A stretch of DNA of 64,000 nucleotides from Bog-159 sp035499555 (GTDB lineage Bacteria; Acidobacteriota; Terriglobia; Bryobacterales; Bryobacteraceae), in NCBI GenBank assembly GCA_035499555.1, contig DATJYO010000043.1:1-64000 (forward strand). The letters are read 5' to 3'. Below, piece by piece: positions 54,909 to 63,623 of this stretch; the first letter of the stretch is position 1, and each line of letters begins with the position of its first letter. Under the pieces are notes generated by a model, which made no database searches, had not been told where the DNA came from, and worked only from the letters and a program-made list of their open reading frames with translations. Both the position numbers and the translations under genes were made by a program.

Positions 54909-56174
54909 TCAGCCCATGGGCGTAAACAGAACCAGAGTCCGCGGCGCCTGAAGCAGGCCCGTCTCCACCTGCACGCCCGATGGAGCGGACGCACCGACGA
55001 TCCACACGTTAGGGGAGTTCGGAAGCGAGAACACGGCGTTCAGGTGTTGAGCCAGATCCCGCGTGGGGCTGGCGATGACACTCCAGCTCGCGCCATCGAA
55101 GTGTTCTACAAGCGTCTGGGGTTGGCCGGCCGTGGCTGGGTTGCCGTAGAATCCGACGGCGTAGAGATTGTTTGCGGACCCCGAAACCCCTAACAGCGTG
55201 TTCACCGCGCCGCTTTCGGTGCTGACGTTGGGACTCTCCATCACGGTCCACGCGGCGCCATCCCAGTGCTCCACCAGCGTCAGTTCCTGTTGATGGATGA
55301 AGTCCAGCGTGAAGCCCACGGCCGTCACGTCATCGGCTGACACCGCGCGTACGGATGTCAACACGTTCTGGTCGAGTCCAGAACCCGAAACCGGACTGGG
55401 CGTAGGAACCACGCTCCACATGGTCCCGTCAAAATGCAGGGCCAGCGTATTGACTGGAACATTAGGTGCGACCTGGTCTCCCACGGCCCAGATGTCGCTC
55501 GGTGAGTTGGCCGAGATGGCAGTGAGGACGTTCCCCGTCTCATTCGCGTTGGGAGTCGGGACTACGCTCCAGGCATGACCATCGAAGTGCTCGACGAGGG
55601 TCAACACGGCGCCGTTGGCGGCCGGCTGGTAACCCGCGGCATAGATGTTGTTGGCCGCCACGACAGCGATGCTGTTCAGCGCCGCATTGTTCTTCAGCAA
55701 CGCCGGACCCGGCACGGCGCGCCACGCGGAACCGTTGAAGTGCAGGATCATCGGCTTTTCGACGCTGGTGCAGTCAAAGGAAAAGCCCACCGCCCACACG
55801 TTGACCCGGCTTACCGCCGCCACGGCGTTCAGCACGTTGCCGGTGTTTTGGCCGCGGCAACCGGCGGTGGATCCCGGGTTGGGGCTGGGAACCACGTTCC
55901 AGTTCGCGCCGTCCCAGTGCTCGGTCAGCGTTCTTGCGCCGTTCAGTTGATTGTCATTCTGAAATCCGACGGCCCAAGCCTCGTTGGCGGCGAGAGCCGT
56001 AACGGCATTGAGCGTATTTCCCCGGCCGTTCGGGCTGGGACTGGGAATGATGCTGAAGATCGACGTCTGCGCCGAAGCAGGGCAGAACGCGCCGGATACC
56101 ATGACCGCTGCAAGCAACCAATGCCCCATGCGAGGGGCAGAGCTCGAACTCTTGAACAGTTTTCGTTTCTTCAT
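54909..56174 (-). CDS. secreted repeat protein, probable beta-propeller
   Basis: The 421-residue protein has a signal peptide (ending CPASAQ near 36) and six or seven repeats of 50-60 residues with the core "T-L-V-E-H-x-D-G-x-x-W-x-V-x-x-S/T-P-N" followed by "N-x-L-x-A-V/I-x-A-x-S-x-x-D-x-W-A-V-G". The repeats probably form a propeller. No catalytic motif is visible. It is likely exported and may bind a surface ligand. The function is unknown. It is convergent with the carboxylesterase. Confidence 0.75.
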   Translation of the reverse strand: MKKRKLFKSSSSAPRMGHWLLAAVMVSGAFCPASAQTSIFSIIPSPSPNGRGNTLNAVTALAANEAWAVGFQNDNQLNGARTLTEHWDGANWNVVPSPNPGSTAGCRGQNTGNVLNAVAAVSRVNVWAVGFSFDCTSVEKPMILHFNGSAWRAVPGPALLKNNAALNSIAVVAANNIYAAGYQPAANGAVLTLVEHFDGHAWSVVPTPNANETGNVLTAISANSPSDIWAVGDQVAPNVPVNTLALHFDGTMWSVVPTPSPVSGSGLDQNVLTSVRAVSADDVTAVGFTLDFIHQQELTLVEHWDGAAWTVMESPNVSTESGAVNTLLGVSGSANNLYAVGFYGNPATAGQPQTLVEHFDGASWSVIASPTRDLAQHLNAVFSLPNSPNVWIVGASAPSGVQVETGLLQAPRTLVLFTPMG

Positions 56175-56426
56175 GACTCGCCTTGTTTTTGAGATTCCCG
56201 TTGATTGGGATCATCTACATGATCCTCGCCGGCCGTTCCGTAAGTAGTCGCCGAACCGTAAAAGAAATGTACGCTGCGGTTGGCGCGGCCAAAAGACGAG
56301 ATAGCGCCGTACGAAAAGGTACGGTTTGGCGGCCGCACCGGCTTATCTGGCATCCGCCTTGCAGCGCGACATGGCAGGGACCACTCTGTGTCAGCCCGGC
56401 CCCGATGGCAGTCGTGGAGGAAAGGA

Positions 56427-58730
56427 ATGCACTTGGGCCGCCGGTTGATGCTTGCGTTGTTCGGCTGCGTAGCGTTGGTTTCAGCGGCCTTCGCGCTGTA
56501 CCAGGCGGCCGCCGAAATGCACAGCCTGCGCGATGACGTGCAGCGCCAGGCATTGGTCCTGGCGGAGAGCCAGTCGGGTGCGGTGGCCCGGGCGCTCGCC
56601 AGCGGCTCTTCGGACCAGTTACAGACTGTCGTCCAACGGTTTGAAAAGGGCGGGCGCTTGGCCGGCGCCGCGGTGTACGACCAAAACGGACAAGCCCTCG
56701 CCATCACCGCCAGCCTGGCGCCCCACCTCGCAGGAACACCTCCCGCGGTCACGCGCGCCCTGCGGGAGGGGCGGCCCATCGGGGCCTTACTCCGCTTGCA
56801 CGGCGACCGGATGCACGTACTCGCGTTTCCCGTGCGCAGCGATGACCGCCGGGTGGGGGCCATCGCCGTTTATCAGAATGTGGGTTACCTGGGCGCCTTA
56901 GTGTGGCGGCATGCCGTTACCAGCGTGGCGCAAACGCTGCTGATCGTGGGCATCACACTGCTGCTGGTGCAATGGAGTGTAGGCCGGCCTCTGCACCACC
57001 TCGCCCAATGGCTGCGCGATTTACGTACGGGCGACGCGTCCGCTCCCAGCCCTCTGGTGGATGCCATCTTCCGCCCGCTCACTAACGAGGTCCAGGAACT
57101 GGCCACCAGCCTGCACGTGGCGCGAGCCGCGGCCGAGGAAGAAGCGCGCCTGCGCGACGCGGCCCTGGCGCACTGGACCGCCGAGCGGCTGCGGGTGGCA
57201 ATGCAAGGAAAGCTGAACGGCGGCCGCCTGGTCGTGGTCTCCAATCGCGAGCCTTACGAGCACTCGCGGCAAGGAAGCTCCATCATCTGGTCCGTGCCGC
57301 CGAGCGGCCTGGTGACCGCCCTGGAACCGGTGCTGCGCGCCAGCGACGGCATTTGGGTTGCGCAAGGCACCGGAGATGCGGACCGGGAGACCTCCGACGA
57401 CGCGGGCCAGTTGCGCGTGCCTCCGGATCATCCGCAGTACAAGCTCCGGCGCGTGTTCTTGAGCAGGGAAGAGCAGGATGGTTTCTATTTTGGCTTTGCC
57501 AATGAGGGCATCTGGCCGCTCTGCCACATCGCCCATACGCGGCCCAGTTTTCGCTCGCCGGATTGGGAGCACTACAGGAGGGTGAACCACAAGTTCGCAT
57601 TCGTCGTGCTGGACGAGATCAGCGGCGAAAAGCAGCCGTTGGTGCTGGTGCAGGACTATCATTTTGCCCTGTTGCCGCGCATGATTAAAGAACAGCGGCC
57701 GGACACCCGCGTCGCGATCTTCTGGCACATTCCCTGGCCCAATCCGGAGGCTTTCGGGATCTGCCCGTGGCAGCGCGAGCTGCTGGACGGCATGCTGGGG
57801 GCGGACCTGATCGGCTTCCATATCCAGGCACACTGTAATAATTTCCTGGAGACTGTGGACCGCGCGTTGGAATCGCGCATCGACCGGGAGCACTTCACGG
57901 TGAATCGCGGCGAACATCCGACCATCGTCCGGCCATTCCCCATTAGTGTGGCTTCCAACGGAAACGGGGGCGACGCAGGCAGCCCGGATCAGTCGTTAGG
58001 AGAACGCACTGCGCTGTATCGCGAGCTCGGCGGCAAGCCGCAATTCATCGGCCTCGGCGTCGACCGGATCGACTACACGAAGGGAATCCCCGAGCGGCTG
58101 CGCGGGGTGGAGCGCCTCTTGGACCTGTATCCGGAGTACCGCGAGAAGTTCACTTTCATCCAGATCGGTGCGCCTAGCCGGACGCGCATCCAGCGCTATC
58201 AGGACCTGGCGGCGGAAGTGGAGGCGGAAGCCAGCCGCATTAACGCGCGTTTCCAGACCGGCGCCTGGAGACCGGTGGTGTTGTTGAGCCGGCACCATAG
58301 CCATGCCGAGATCCAGCCGTACTACCGGGAGGCGGATGTGTGCCTGGTAACTTCGCTGCACGACGGCATGAACCTGGTCGCCAAGGAGTATGTGGCGGCG
58401 CGCCAGGATGAGCAGGGAGTGCTCGTCCTGAGCCGCTTCACCGGCGCCAGCCATGAACTGGTGGACGGTCTGGTCGTCAATCCTTACGATACGGATGCGT
58501 TGGCGGGCGCCGTCCGCCAGGCGCTGACGATGCCGCCAGAGGAACGCCGGGCGAGGATGCAGCGATTGCGTTCCGTGGTCAAGGAATACAATGTTTATCG
58601 CTGGGCCGGCAGCCTGATCTCCGAGCTGGCGGAAATCCGCTTGCCGACAGCCAAACGAGGAACTCGTGCACCGCGGCAGGGTCCGGCAGCCGATAGCGAG
58701 CGCAAGTTTCCCCTGATGTGCCCACCCTGA
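56427..58730 (+). CDS. otsA: trehalose-6-phosphate synthase fused to a membrane sensor-like module
   Basis: The 767-residue protein begins with a helix (about 6-25), an external domain of about 135 residues, a second helix (about 165-185) and a HAMP-like segment (186-235). The OtsA domain (about 266-745) then shows V-V-S-N-R-E-P, H-I-P-W-P-N-P-E, G-V-D-R-I-D-Y-T-K-G (the Arg/Lys that bind UDP-glucose phosphates) and D-G-M-N-L-V-A-K-E-Y-V. It makes trehalose-6-phosphate from UDP-glucose and glucose-6-phosphate. The sensor front end may tie synthesis to an envelope signal. The ATG at 56427 follows AGGAAAGGA. Its last 152 bases overlap otsB on the other strand. Confidence 0.92.
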   Translation: MHLGRRLMLALFGCVALVSAAFALYQAAAEMHSLRDDVQRQALVLAESQSGAVARALASGSSDQLQTVVQRFEKGGRLAGAAVYDQNGQALAITASLAPHLAGTPPAVTRALREGRPIGALLRLHGDRMHVLAFPVRSDDRRVGAIAVYQNVGYLGALVWRHAVTSVAQTLLIVGITLLLVQWSVGRPLHHLAQWLRDLRTGDASAPSPLVDAIFRPLTNEVQELATSLHVARAAAEEEARLRDAALAHWTAERLRVAMQGKLNGGRLVVVSNREPYEHSRQGSSIIWSVPPSGLVTALEPVLRASDGIWVAQGTGDADRETSDDAGQLRVPPDHPQYKLRRVFLSREEQDGFYFGFANEGIWPLCHIAHTRPSFRSPDWEHYRRVNHKFAFVVLDEISGEKQPLVLVQDYHFALLPRMIKEQRPDTRVAIFWHIPWPNPEAFGICPWQRELLDGMLGADLIGFHIQAHCNNFLETVDRALESRIDREHFTVNRGEHPTIVRPFPISVASNGNGGDAGSPDQSLGERTALYRELGGKPQFIGLGVDRIDYTKGIPERLRGVERLLDLYPEYREKFTFIQIGAPSRTRIQRYQDLAAEVEAEASRINARFQTGAWRPVVLLSRHHSHAEIQPYYREADVCLVTSLHDGMNLVAKEYVAARQDEQGVLVLSRFTGASHELVDGLVVNPYDTDALAGAVRQALTMPPEERRARMQRLRSVVKEYNVYRWAGSLISELAEIRLPTAKRGTRAPRQGPAADSERKFPLMCPP

Positions 58731-59499
58731 TCGTGATAGCCTCCGGCAGCACGCAAAACGCGTCTTCATCGCTGACATCGTCTCCCAGATAGATGTCCAA
58801 CTGGCCGCTCTCGCCGAGGTGCTGATTGATCCACTGCACGGCCCGGCCTTTGTGCCAATCGGTCCGCGGAACGATATCGAAGACTTTCCGCCCGGGGTTG
58901 ACGTGGAATAGCGCGCTGTAGCGGGCGGCGCACGCGTAGACGACGCGCTGAATCTCCACGCGGTCTTCTTCGGTGGCCGTGCGGCAGTGGACACTGGCGC
59001 TTAGGCCCTTGTTCTCGACGATGGCCCCGGGAATAGAACCAAGCGCCAGGAGCAGCTCTTCGGAAAGCGCTTCTAATTGCCCGCGCCGCGCCGATGCCAA
59101 AGGTTCGACGAAACGAAGCTGGCGGCCGAAGATCTCCAGGCCGTGGTTCCCGGCGTAGATCAGACGTTCGAGGCGAACACGCGCGTAGAGATCCTCAATC
59201 GCGCGACCGCTGATGATGGTTGTGAGAAGACTCTCCTGGCGGGACAGTAAGTTCAACGTGCGGGCAATGCCGGCATCCAGGCGCGGATATTCGGGCAGCG
59301 GCGCAATCGGGACCAGGGTGCCGTCGAAATCGAGAAACAAGGAGATGAAGTTAGCGGTGCGGATCCGGTCCCCGACTTCGGTTGTAAGCTGTGTCACCTG
59401 GTGCGTCACCAGTTTGAGCCGCGCAATGCGGTTACCAGCGTACAAGCGAACACAAGTGCGTGCCCGCCCGCCCAGCTCGTGCCGCGCTTTGGACATCAT
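58579..59499 (-). CDS. otsB: trehalose-6-phosphate phosphatase
   Basis: The 306-residue HAD phosphatase has the first motif L-D-F-D-G-T-L (nucleophile Asp57, Asp59), the second I-S-G-R, and the fourth G-D-D-V-S-D-E-D-A-F. It removes phosphate from trehalose-6-phosphate to finish the pathway begun by OtsA. About 45 residues precede the core; starts at 59499 or 59496 are equivalent. The 3' end runs 152 bases into otsA, and the C-terminal part (ARYRLPDPAAVHEFLVWL) still matches the family up to the overlap. Confidence 0.92.
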   Translation of the reverse strand: MMSKARHELGGRARTCVRLYAGNRIARLKLVTHQVTQLTTEVGDRIRTANFISLFLDFDGTLVPIAPLPEYPRLDAGIARTLNLLSRQESLLTTIISGRAIEDLYARVRLERLIYAGNHGLEIFGRQLRFVEPLASARRGQLEALSEELLLALGSIPGAIVENKGLSASVHCRTATEEDRVEIQRVVYACAARYSALFHVNPGRKVFDIVPRTDWHKGRAVQWINQHLGESGQLDIYLGDDVSDEDAFCVLPEAITIRVGTSGETCARYRLPDPAAVHEFLVWLSASGFPPARRSGCRPSDKHCIP

Positions 59500-59560
59500 C
59501 GTGCCGTCCAATGGCCCCTGTATACGCGCCGTACATTTCTGAAAGGATGAACAAGAACGA

Positions 59561-60163
59561 ATGCTACTACGACGATTATCGGTTACCGCAGTTATCGGCA
59601 TGATCGGAATGCTGCCTCTGGCGGCGCAGCCGTCCGCGAATGCAACTCTGACCATCGCACTCACGGGGACGCTGGGCCCCGTGCTGGAGGGTTCCGACCC
59701 TCTGAACACGGCCGGCCACACGGGTTCTTTAACCCTGATGGCCAGTGTGTCGTTGACGCCCACTAAGTCCACCGCGAGATCGGTGCAATACACCGTCCCA
59801 GCCGGCGCCATAACGGACGTGATTGGAATGAAATCCTACACCACCACGACGCCTGGCAAAATGATGGTTACGCTGACGAATGCGGCTGACGTGCTGACAG
59901 TCATATACAACAGCCGCAATAACACCGTGACTACGCTGATTGCCTATCTGGCGCCGGGGAGCTGGAGCACCGCGGTGTTCATGCATCCCGAACCGTTCAG
60001 TCCGTCCCCGCAGGTCCTCACATCGGCCACCGTGGCGGGCGGACCGGGCACCCAGCTTCAGTACACGATGAACGGCGCTCTGACGGTAGTGGGCATGAAC
60101 GGCACCGCATCCAGCAGCGCGCCGGCTGACCCGGTGCTCCCGGAGCCGCCGCCGGTGCAATAG
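59561..60163 (+). CDS. secreted protein of unknown function (200 aa)
   Basis: The protein has a signal peptide (1-22, ending PLAAQ) and then a threonine- and serine-rich beta-type region (SLTLMASVSLTPTKS, GTQLQYTMNGALTVVG), ending in a proline-rich tail. No known motif is visible, and an all-beta extracellular fold is inferred from composition. It is divergent from otsB; the 61-base gap includes AAGGA well before the ATG. Confidence 0.6.
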   Translation: MLLRRLSVTAVIGMIGMLPLAAQPSANATLTIALTGTLGPVLEGSDPLNTAGHTGSLTLMASVSLTPTKSTARSVQYTVPAGAITDVIGMKSYTTTTPGKMMVTLTNAADVLTVIYNSRNNTVTTLIAYLAPGSWSTAVFMHPEPFSPSPQVLTSATVAGGPGTQLQYTMNGALTVVGMNGTASSSAPADPVLPEPPPVQ

Positions 60164-60441
60164 CGGGCCGCGGCATTCCGCGAGAGAAGCGGCGCAGGCA
60201 GTCCGGGATCGTGCCGGGCTGTCTCGCCGCTATGCAATTCCTCCCACCCAAACCTTCCCGGCGTGTAGAAAGGAACGGAACCGCGCTGAGGATTCCCAAA
60301 GCCTATCGGTCCTGCCACCAATTTGATTTTTGTGCTATAGACCGCCACCACGGGCGGCCAGGTGTTAGACTGTCGCGGGAGATCGTGCACGAACGCATAT
60401 TCTCGGGTCAGTCGCGAAAATGGCCGCTGGCTGCGGACGTC

Positions 60442-62439
60442 ATGCAGCAGTTGCCCAGTTCTGTAACCATCGCAGCCAGTGCGGCGTTGCTCTTCGTGAT
60501 TCAGCCCATCGTCGCCAAGAATCTTCTGCCGCGGTTTGGCGGTTCGGCCGGCGTGTGGGTCACTTGCGCGATGTTCTTTCAGGTGATGGTTCTCCTGGGC
60601 TACCTTTATACATACTGGATCACCCGGTTTCCCGGCCCCGCGGTTCGTACAGTGGTGCATCTTTCCCTGGTGGTTGTCAGCCTGTCGGTGCTGCCTCTGC
60701 GGACGCCGGCGGCGTGGACCGCCGGCAACCCCACGTTGTCGCTTCTGCTCGGCTTGGCCCTTTCGGTGGGACTCCCTTTCTTCGTGCTCTCCACCACCAG
60801 CCCTTTGGTGCAATCGTGGTACGCCGGGCTGCGCGGCGCATATCTTCCGTATTGGCTTTTCGCGCTATCCAACAGCGCGTGCCTGCTCGCCCTACTGGCA
60901 TACCCCCTGGCCGTCGAACCGATGCTGACGGCGTCGGCCCAATTGCGGTTCTGGTCCGCCGGATATCTGTTTGTGGCGCTGCTGATCACCATGGCCGCCA
61001 TCGCCAACCGCGCCCGGACTTTCGAGGGTGAGCCCGCCACCCGGCAGGCCGGACTCGCGCCGGGCAAGGCTTCGCTTTCCCGCAGCTTTCTTTGGATCGT
61101 TCTGGCGGCCTGCCCCTCCGCGCTCTGGCTCGCGGTAGCCAACTATCTGAGCCAGGAGGTGGCGGCGATCCCGTTTCTATGGGTTCTGGCGCTGACTCTT
61201 TATTTGCTCAGCTTCGTCGTGTGCTTCGGCTGGGAGGGATGGTATCGTCCGGCGCTATTTCGCTGGCTCTTGCCGGTGGCCTGGATCGGGATCGGGTGGC
61301 GGATCGGATTGTCGCGCGCGATTGGCGAACTGCGGGTGGATATCGCCGTCCTGCTGGCGGCGCTCTTCATCCTTTGCCTGTTTTGCCATGGCGAGTTGGC
61401 CCGCACCAAGCCGGCGCCCCGCCGGCAGTTACCGTTCTTCTATCTGATGGCCGCCACGGGAGGCGCCGTGGGAGGGATCTTCGTGGCGCTGGTGGCTCCG
61501 GCGGTGTTTTCCTCCTATCTCGAACTGCCGGTCTCACTGGTCGCCACGATGTTGCTGTCGCTCCACCTGATCTATGGAATTGCTTCGCGCGGCCAGTTGA
61601 TTCGCTGGGGCGCTGTCGCGACGGCCGCTTTCGTGGCAGCCTCCGCTTTCCACGGCGAAGCGGCCCGCGTCGCCCGGGTGCGGAACTTTTATGGCACTCT
61701 CCAAATCCGCGACAGCGGTGAGGGAGATCGCGCGATCCGAACCCTGTATAACGGCCGGACCGCGCACGGCGTGGAGTTCCTTTCGGCTCCCCGCAGACAC
61801 TCTCCGACGGCCTATTATGGCCCGCGATCGGGTGTCGGACTTCTGTTGGCAGCCGCAGGAAAGCCGAATCGGCGCGTGGCGATCGTCGGACTCGGCGCCG
61901 GCACCCTGGCAGCCTACGGGCGGGCAGGCGACCTTTTCAGATTCTACGAAATCAACCCCGCGGTCATTCAAGCGGCATCCGCCAACTTTCACTTCCTGGG
62001 GGACTCCGCCGCGGCTGTGGATGTCGCCCAGGGCGACGGGCGATTGCGCCTCGAGCAGGAACCGCCGCAGAGTTTCGACCTGATCGTGCTGGATGCTTTC
62101 TCCGACGATGCGATTCCCGTTCATCTGCTGACCCGCGAGGCGTTCCAGGTGTACTTCGCACGACTGTGCCGCGAGTCCGCCCTGGCTGTCCACATCACGA
62201 ATTCGTATCTTGATTTAAATCCCGTGGTGGAATCGCTGGCCGCGGCGATGGGAAAATCCGTCGTGCACATTCATAGCGCGGCCGATCCCGGCGAGCAGAC
62301 TTTCGCCGCCGACTGGGACATCGTGTCCGGCTGGAGCACGACCATCGAGAAGCTGCAAAGGTTCGCGGACCCCGCCCGGCCGAAGCCCGGTCCGCTCTGG
62401 ACCGACGAATACAGCAACCTGTTTCAGGTTTGGAGATAG
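60442..62439 (+). CDS. membrane protein with C-terminal spermidine-synthase-like domain
   Basis: The 665-residue protein has nine or ten membrane helices (first: ASAALLFVIQPIVAKNLLPR) and a C-terminal Rossmann domain (about 420-660) of the spermidine synthase type. The domain contains VAIVGLGAGTLAAYGRAG, FYEINPAVIQAA, DVAQGDGR and DLIVLDAFSDDAIPVHLLT. The fused family is common in acidobacteria. Whether it makes polyamines or methylates something is not known. The ATG at 60442 fits the family start; a GTG at 60385 with GGGAG is possible. Confidence 0.85.
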   Translation: MQQLPSSVTIAASAALLFVIQPIVAKNLLPRFGGSAGVWVTCAMFFQVMVLLGYLYTYWITRFPGPAVRTVVHLSLVVVSLSVLPLRTPAAWTAGNPTLSLLLGLALSVGLPFFVLSTTSPLVQSWYAGLRGAYLPYWLFALSNSACLLALLAYPLAVEPMLTASAQLRFWSAGYLFVALLITMAAIANRARTFEGEPATRQAGLAPGKASLSRSFLWIVLAACPSALWLAVANYLSQEVAAIPFLWVLALTLYLLSFVVCFGWEGWYRPALFRWLLPVAWIGIGWRIGLSRAIGELRVDIAVLLAALFILCLFCHGELARTKPAPRRQLPFFYLMAATGGAVGGIFVALVAPAVFSSYLELPVSLVATMLLSLHLIYGIASRGQLIRWGAVATAAFVAASAFHGEAARVARVRNFYGTLQIRDSGEGDRAIRTLYNGRTAHGVEFLSAPRRHSPTAYYGPRSGVGLLLAAAGKPNRRVAIVGLGAGTLAAYGRAGDLFRFYEINPAVIQAASANFHFLGDSAAAVDVAQGDGRLRLEQEPPQSFDLIVLDAFSDDAIPVHLLTREAFQVYFARLCRESALAVHITNSYLDLNPVVESLAAAMGKSVVHIHSAADPGEQTFAADWDIVSGWSTTIEKLQRFADPARPKPGPLWTDEYSNLFQVWR

Positions 62440-62545
62440 TCGCCGCGATGCCCGCGGGCTCCTTTGGTAAACATAGATAAATGCAATCGATTGTGGTACT
62501 TGCGGCCACAGGCGTGCATTGCTTTAATTTCGGATGTTAAAGTCC

Positions 62546-62551
62546 TATACT
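62546..62551 (+). promoter_or_regulatory. -10-like element (TATACT) before the hydrogenase genes
   Basis: TATACT lies 37 bases before the TTG start at 62589. Upstream, TGTGG (62493-62497) and CCACA (62507-62511) form a short inverted repeat with nine bases between, a possible regulator site. A -35 element is not clear. Confidence 0.3.
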
Positions 62552-62588
62552 TGGAAACGGGGCCGACGCTGGCGCCCGGGAGGCCGTT

Positions 62589-63623
62589 TTGAAGATTCTC
62601 AAGCTCCGCAAGGAGAAGCTGGATCTGTTCGCATCGGTCGTCCAACAATTCGGTGAGTTGCATGCGCCGGTCAAGCAGGATGGCGGCTATGTTTTCAAGC
62701 GGCTGACTCGCTGGTCCGACGCCCGACTGGAATACGACCGCACCATCCTTCCGCCGAAGAAGTATTTTCTTCCTCCAAGGGAAACTCTGTTTCGTTATCG
62801 CCCCGGCGCGGGTTTCGAGCCGTGTACCGAGGGCCTGGAGCAGCGGATCATTCTGTTTGGCGTGCACGCCTGCGATGTCTTCGCCCTGAATATTCTCGAC
62901 CGCGTGTTTGCCGGACGCTACAACGATCCTTATTATCAAACGCGCAGAAAGAACATCGCCATCATCGGGATCGACTGTGCGCCCGACAAGCAGTGTTTCT
63001 GCCGCTCCATGCGGGCGGATTTTGTAGACCACGGCTTCGACCTGTTTTTCTACGATACGGGCGACGACTACCAGGTGCTGGTAGGTACGGCGCTGGGCGA
63101 TGACATGGTGCTGGCCACCGGCAGAGTCTTCGAAACGGTGGACGCGGCCGACATCGAGGACTACAAGCGCCGCTCGGCGAACAAGCGCCGCGCCTTCCAA
63201 CTGGATGTGGAGATCCGCGATCTTCCCGAGATCTTCGAGATGGAGTACCAGAGCGAGATCTGGCAGGAATTGGGCGAGCGATGCCTGTCCTGCGGCAGTT
63301 GCAGCATGGTGTGTCCGACCTGCTACTGCTACGATGTGATCGACAGCGTAGAACTGGGGTCGCGGGCCGGCAACCGCACGCGGGCCTGGGACTCTTGCTT
63401 ATTCGCCGAGCATGCCCTGGTAGCGAACGGCGAAAACTTCCGCGGGCCGCGCGCCAGCCGCATCAAGTTCCGCTTTTATCACAAGCAGCGCGGCTTCGTG
63501 GCCGAATATGGGCGGCCAAGCTGCGTCGGCTGTGGACGATGTATCAGCGCCTGCCCCGTCAACATCGACGTGGTGCAGGTGATCGACCGGCTAAGGAGGG
63601 TTCAAGATGTTGCTAACCGATGA
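62589..63623 (+). CDS. 4Fe-4S subunit of a group 3b-type [NiFe] hydrogenase/sulfhydrogenase (HyhB-like)
   Basis: The 344-residue protein has two ferredoxin-like cluster motifs in the last third: C-L-S-C-G-S-C-S-M-V-C-P-T-C-Y-C and C-V-G-C-G-R-C-I-S-A-C-P-V. The N-terminal part, with GVHACDVFALNILDRVF and CAPDKQCFCRSM, is the DUF-type domain shared by HyhB and anaerobic sulfite reductase subunit A. It passes electrons between the flavin subunit and the hydrogenase core. The start is TTG at 62589 with GGGAGG six bases before. It overlaps the flavin subunit by 17 bases. The hydrogenase assignment depends on genes beyond the window. Confidence 0.8.
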   Translation: MKILKLRKEKLDLFASVVQQFGELHAPVKQDGGYVFKRLTRWSDARLEYDRTILPPKKYFLPPRETLFRYRPGAGFEPCTEGLEQRIILFGVHACDVFALNILDRVFAGRYNDPYYQTRRKNIAIIGIDCAPDKQCFCRSMRADFVDHGFDLFFYDTGDDYQVLVGTALGDDMVLATGRVFETVDAADIEDYKRRSANKRRAFQLDVEIRDLPEIFEMEYQSEIWQELGERCLSCGSCSMVCPTCYCYDVIDSVELGSRAGNRTRAWDSCLFAEHALVANGENFRGPRASRIKFRFYHKQRGFVAEYGRPSCVGCGRCISACPVNIDVVQVIDRLRRVQDVANR

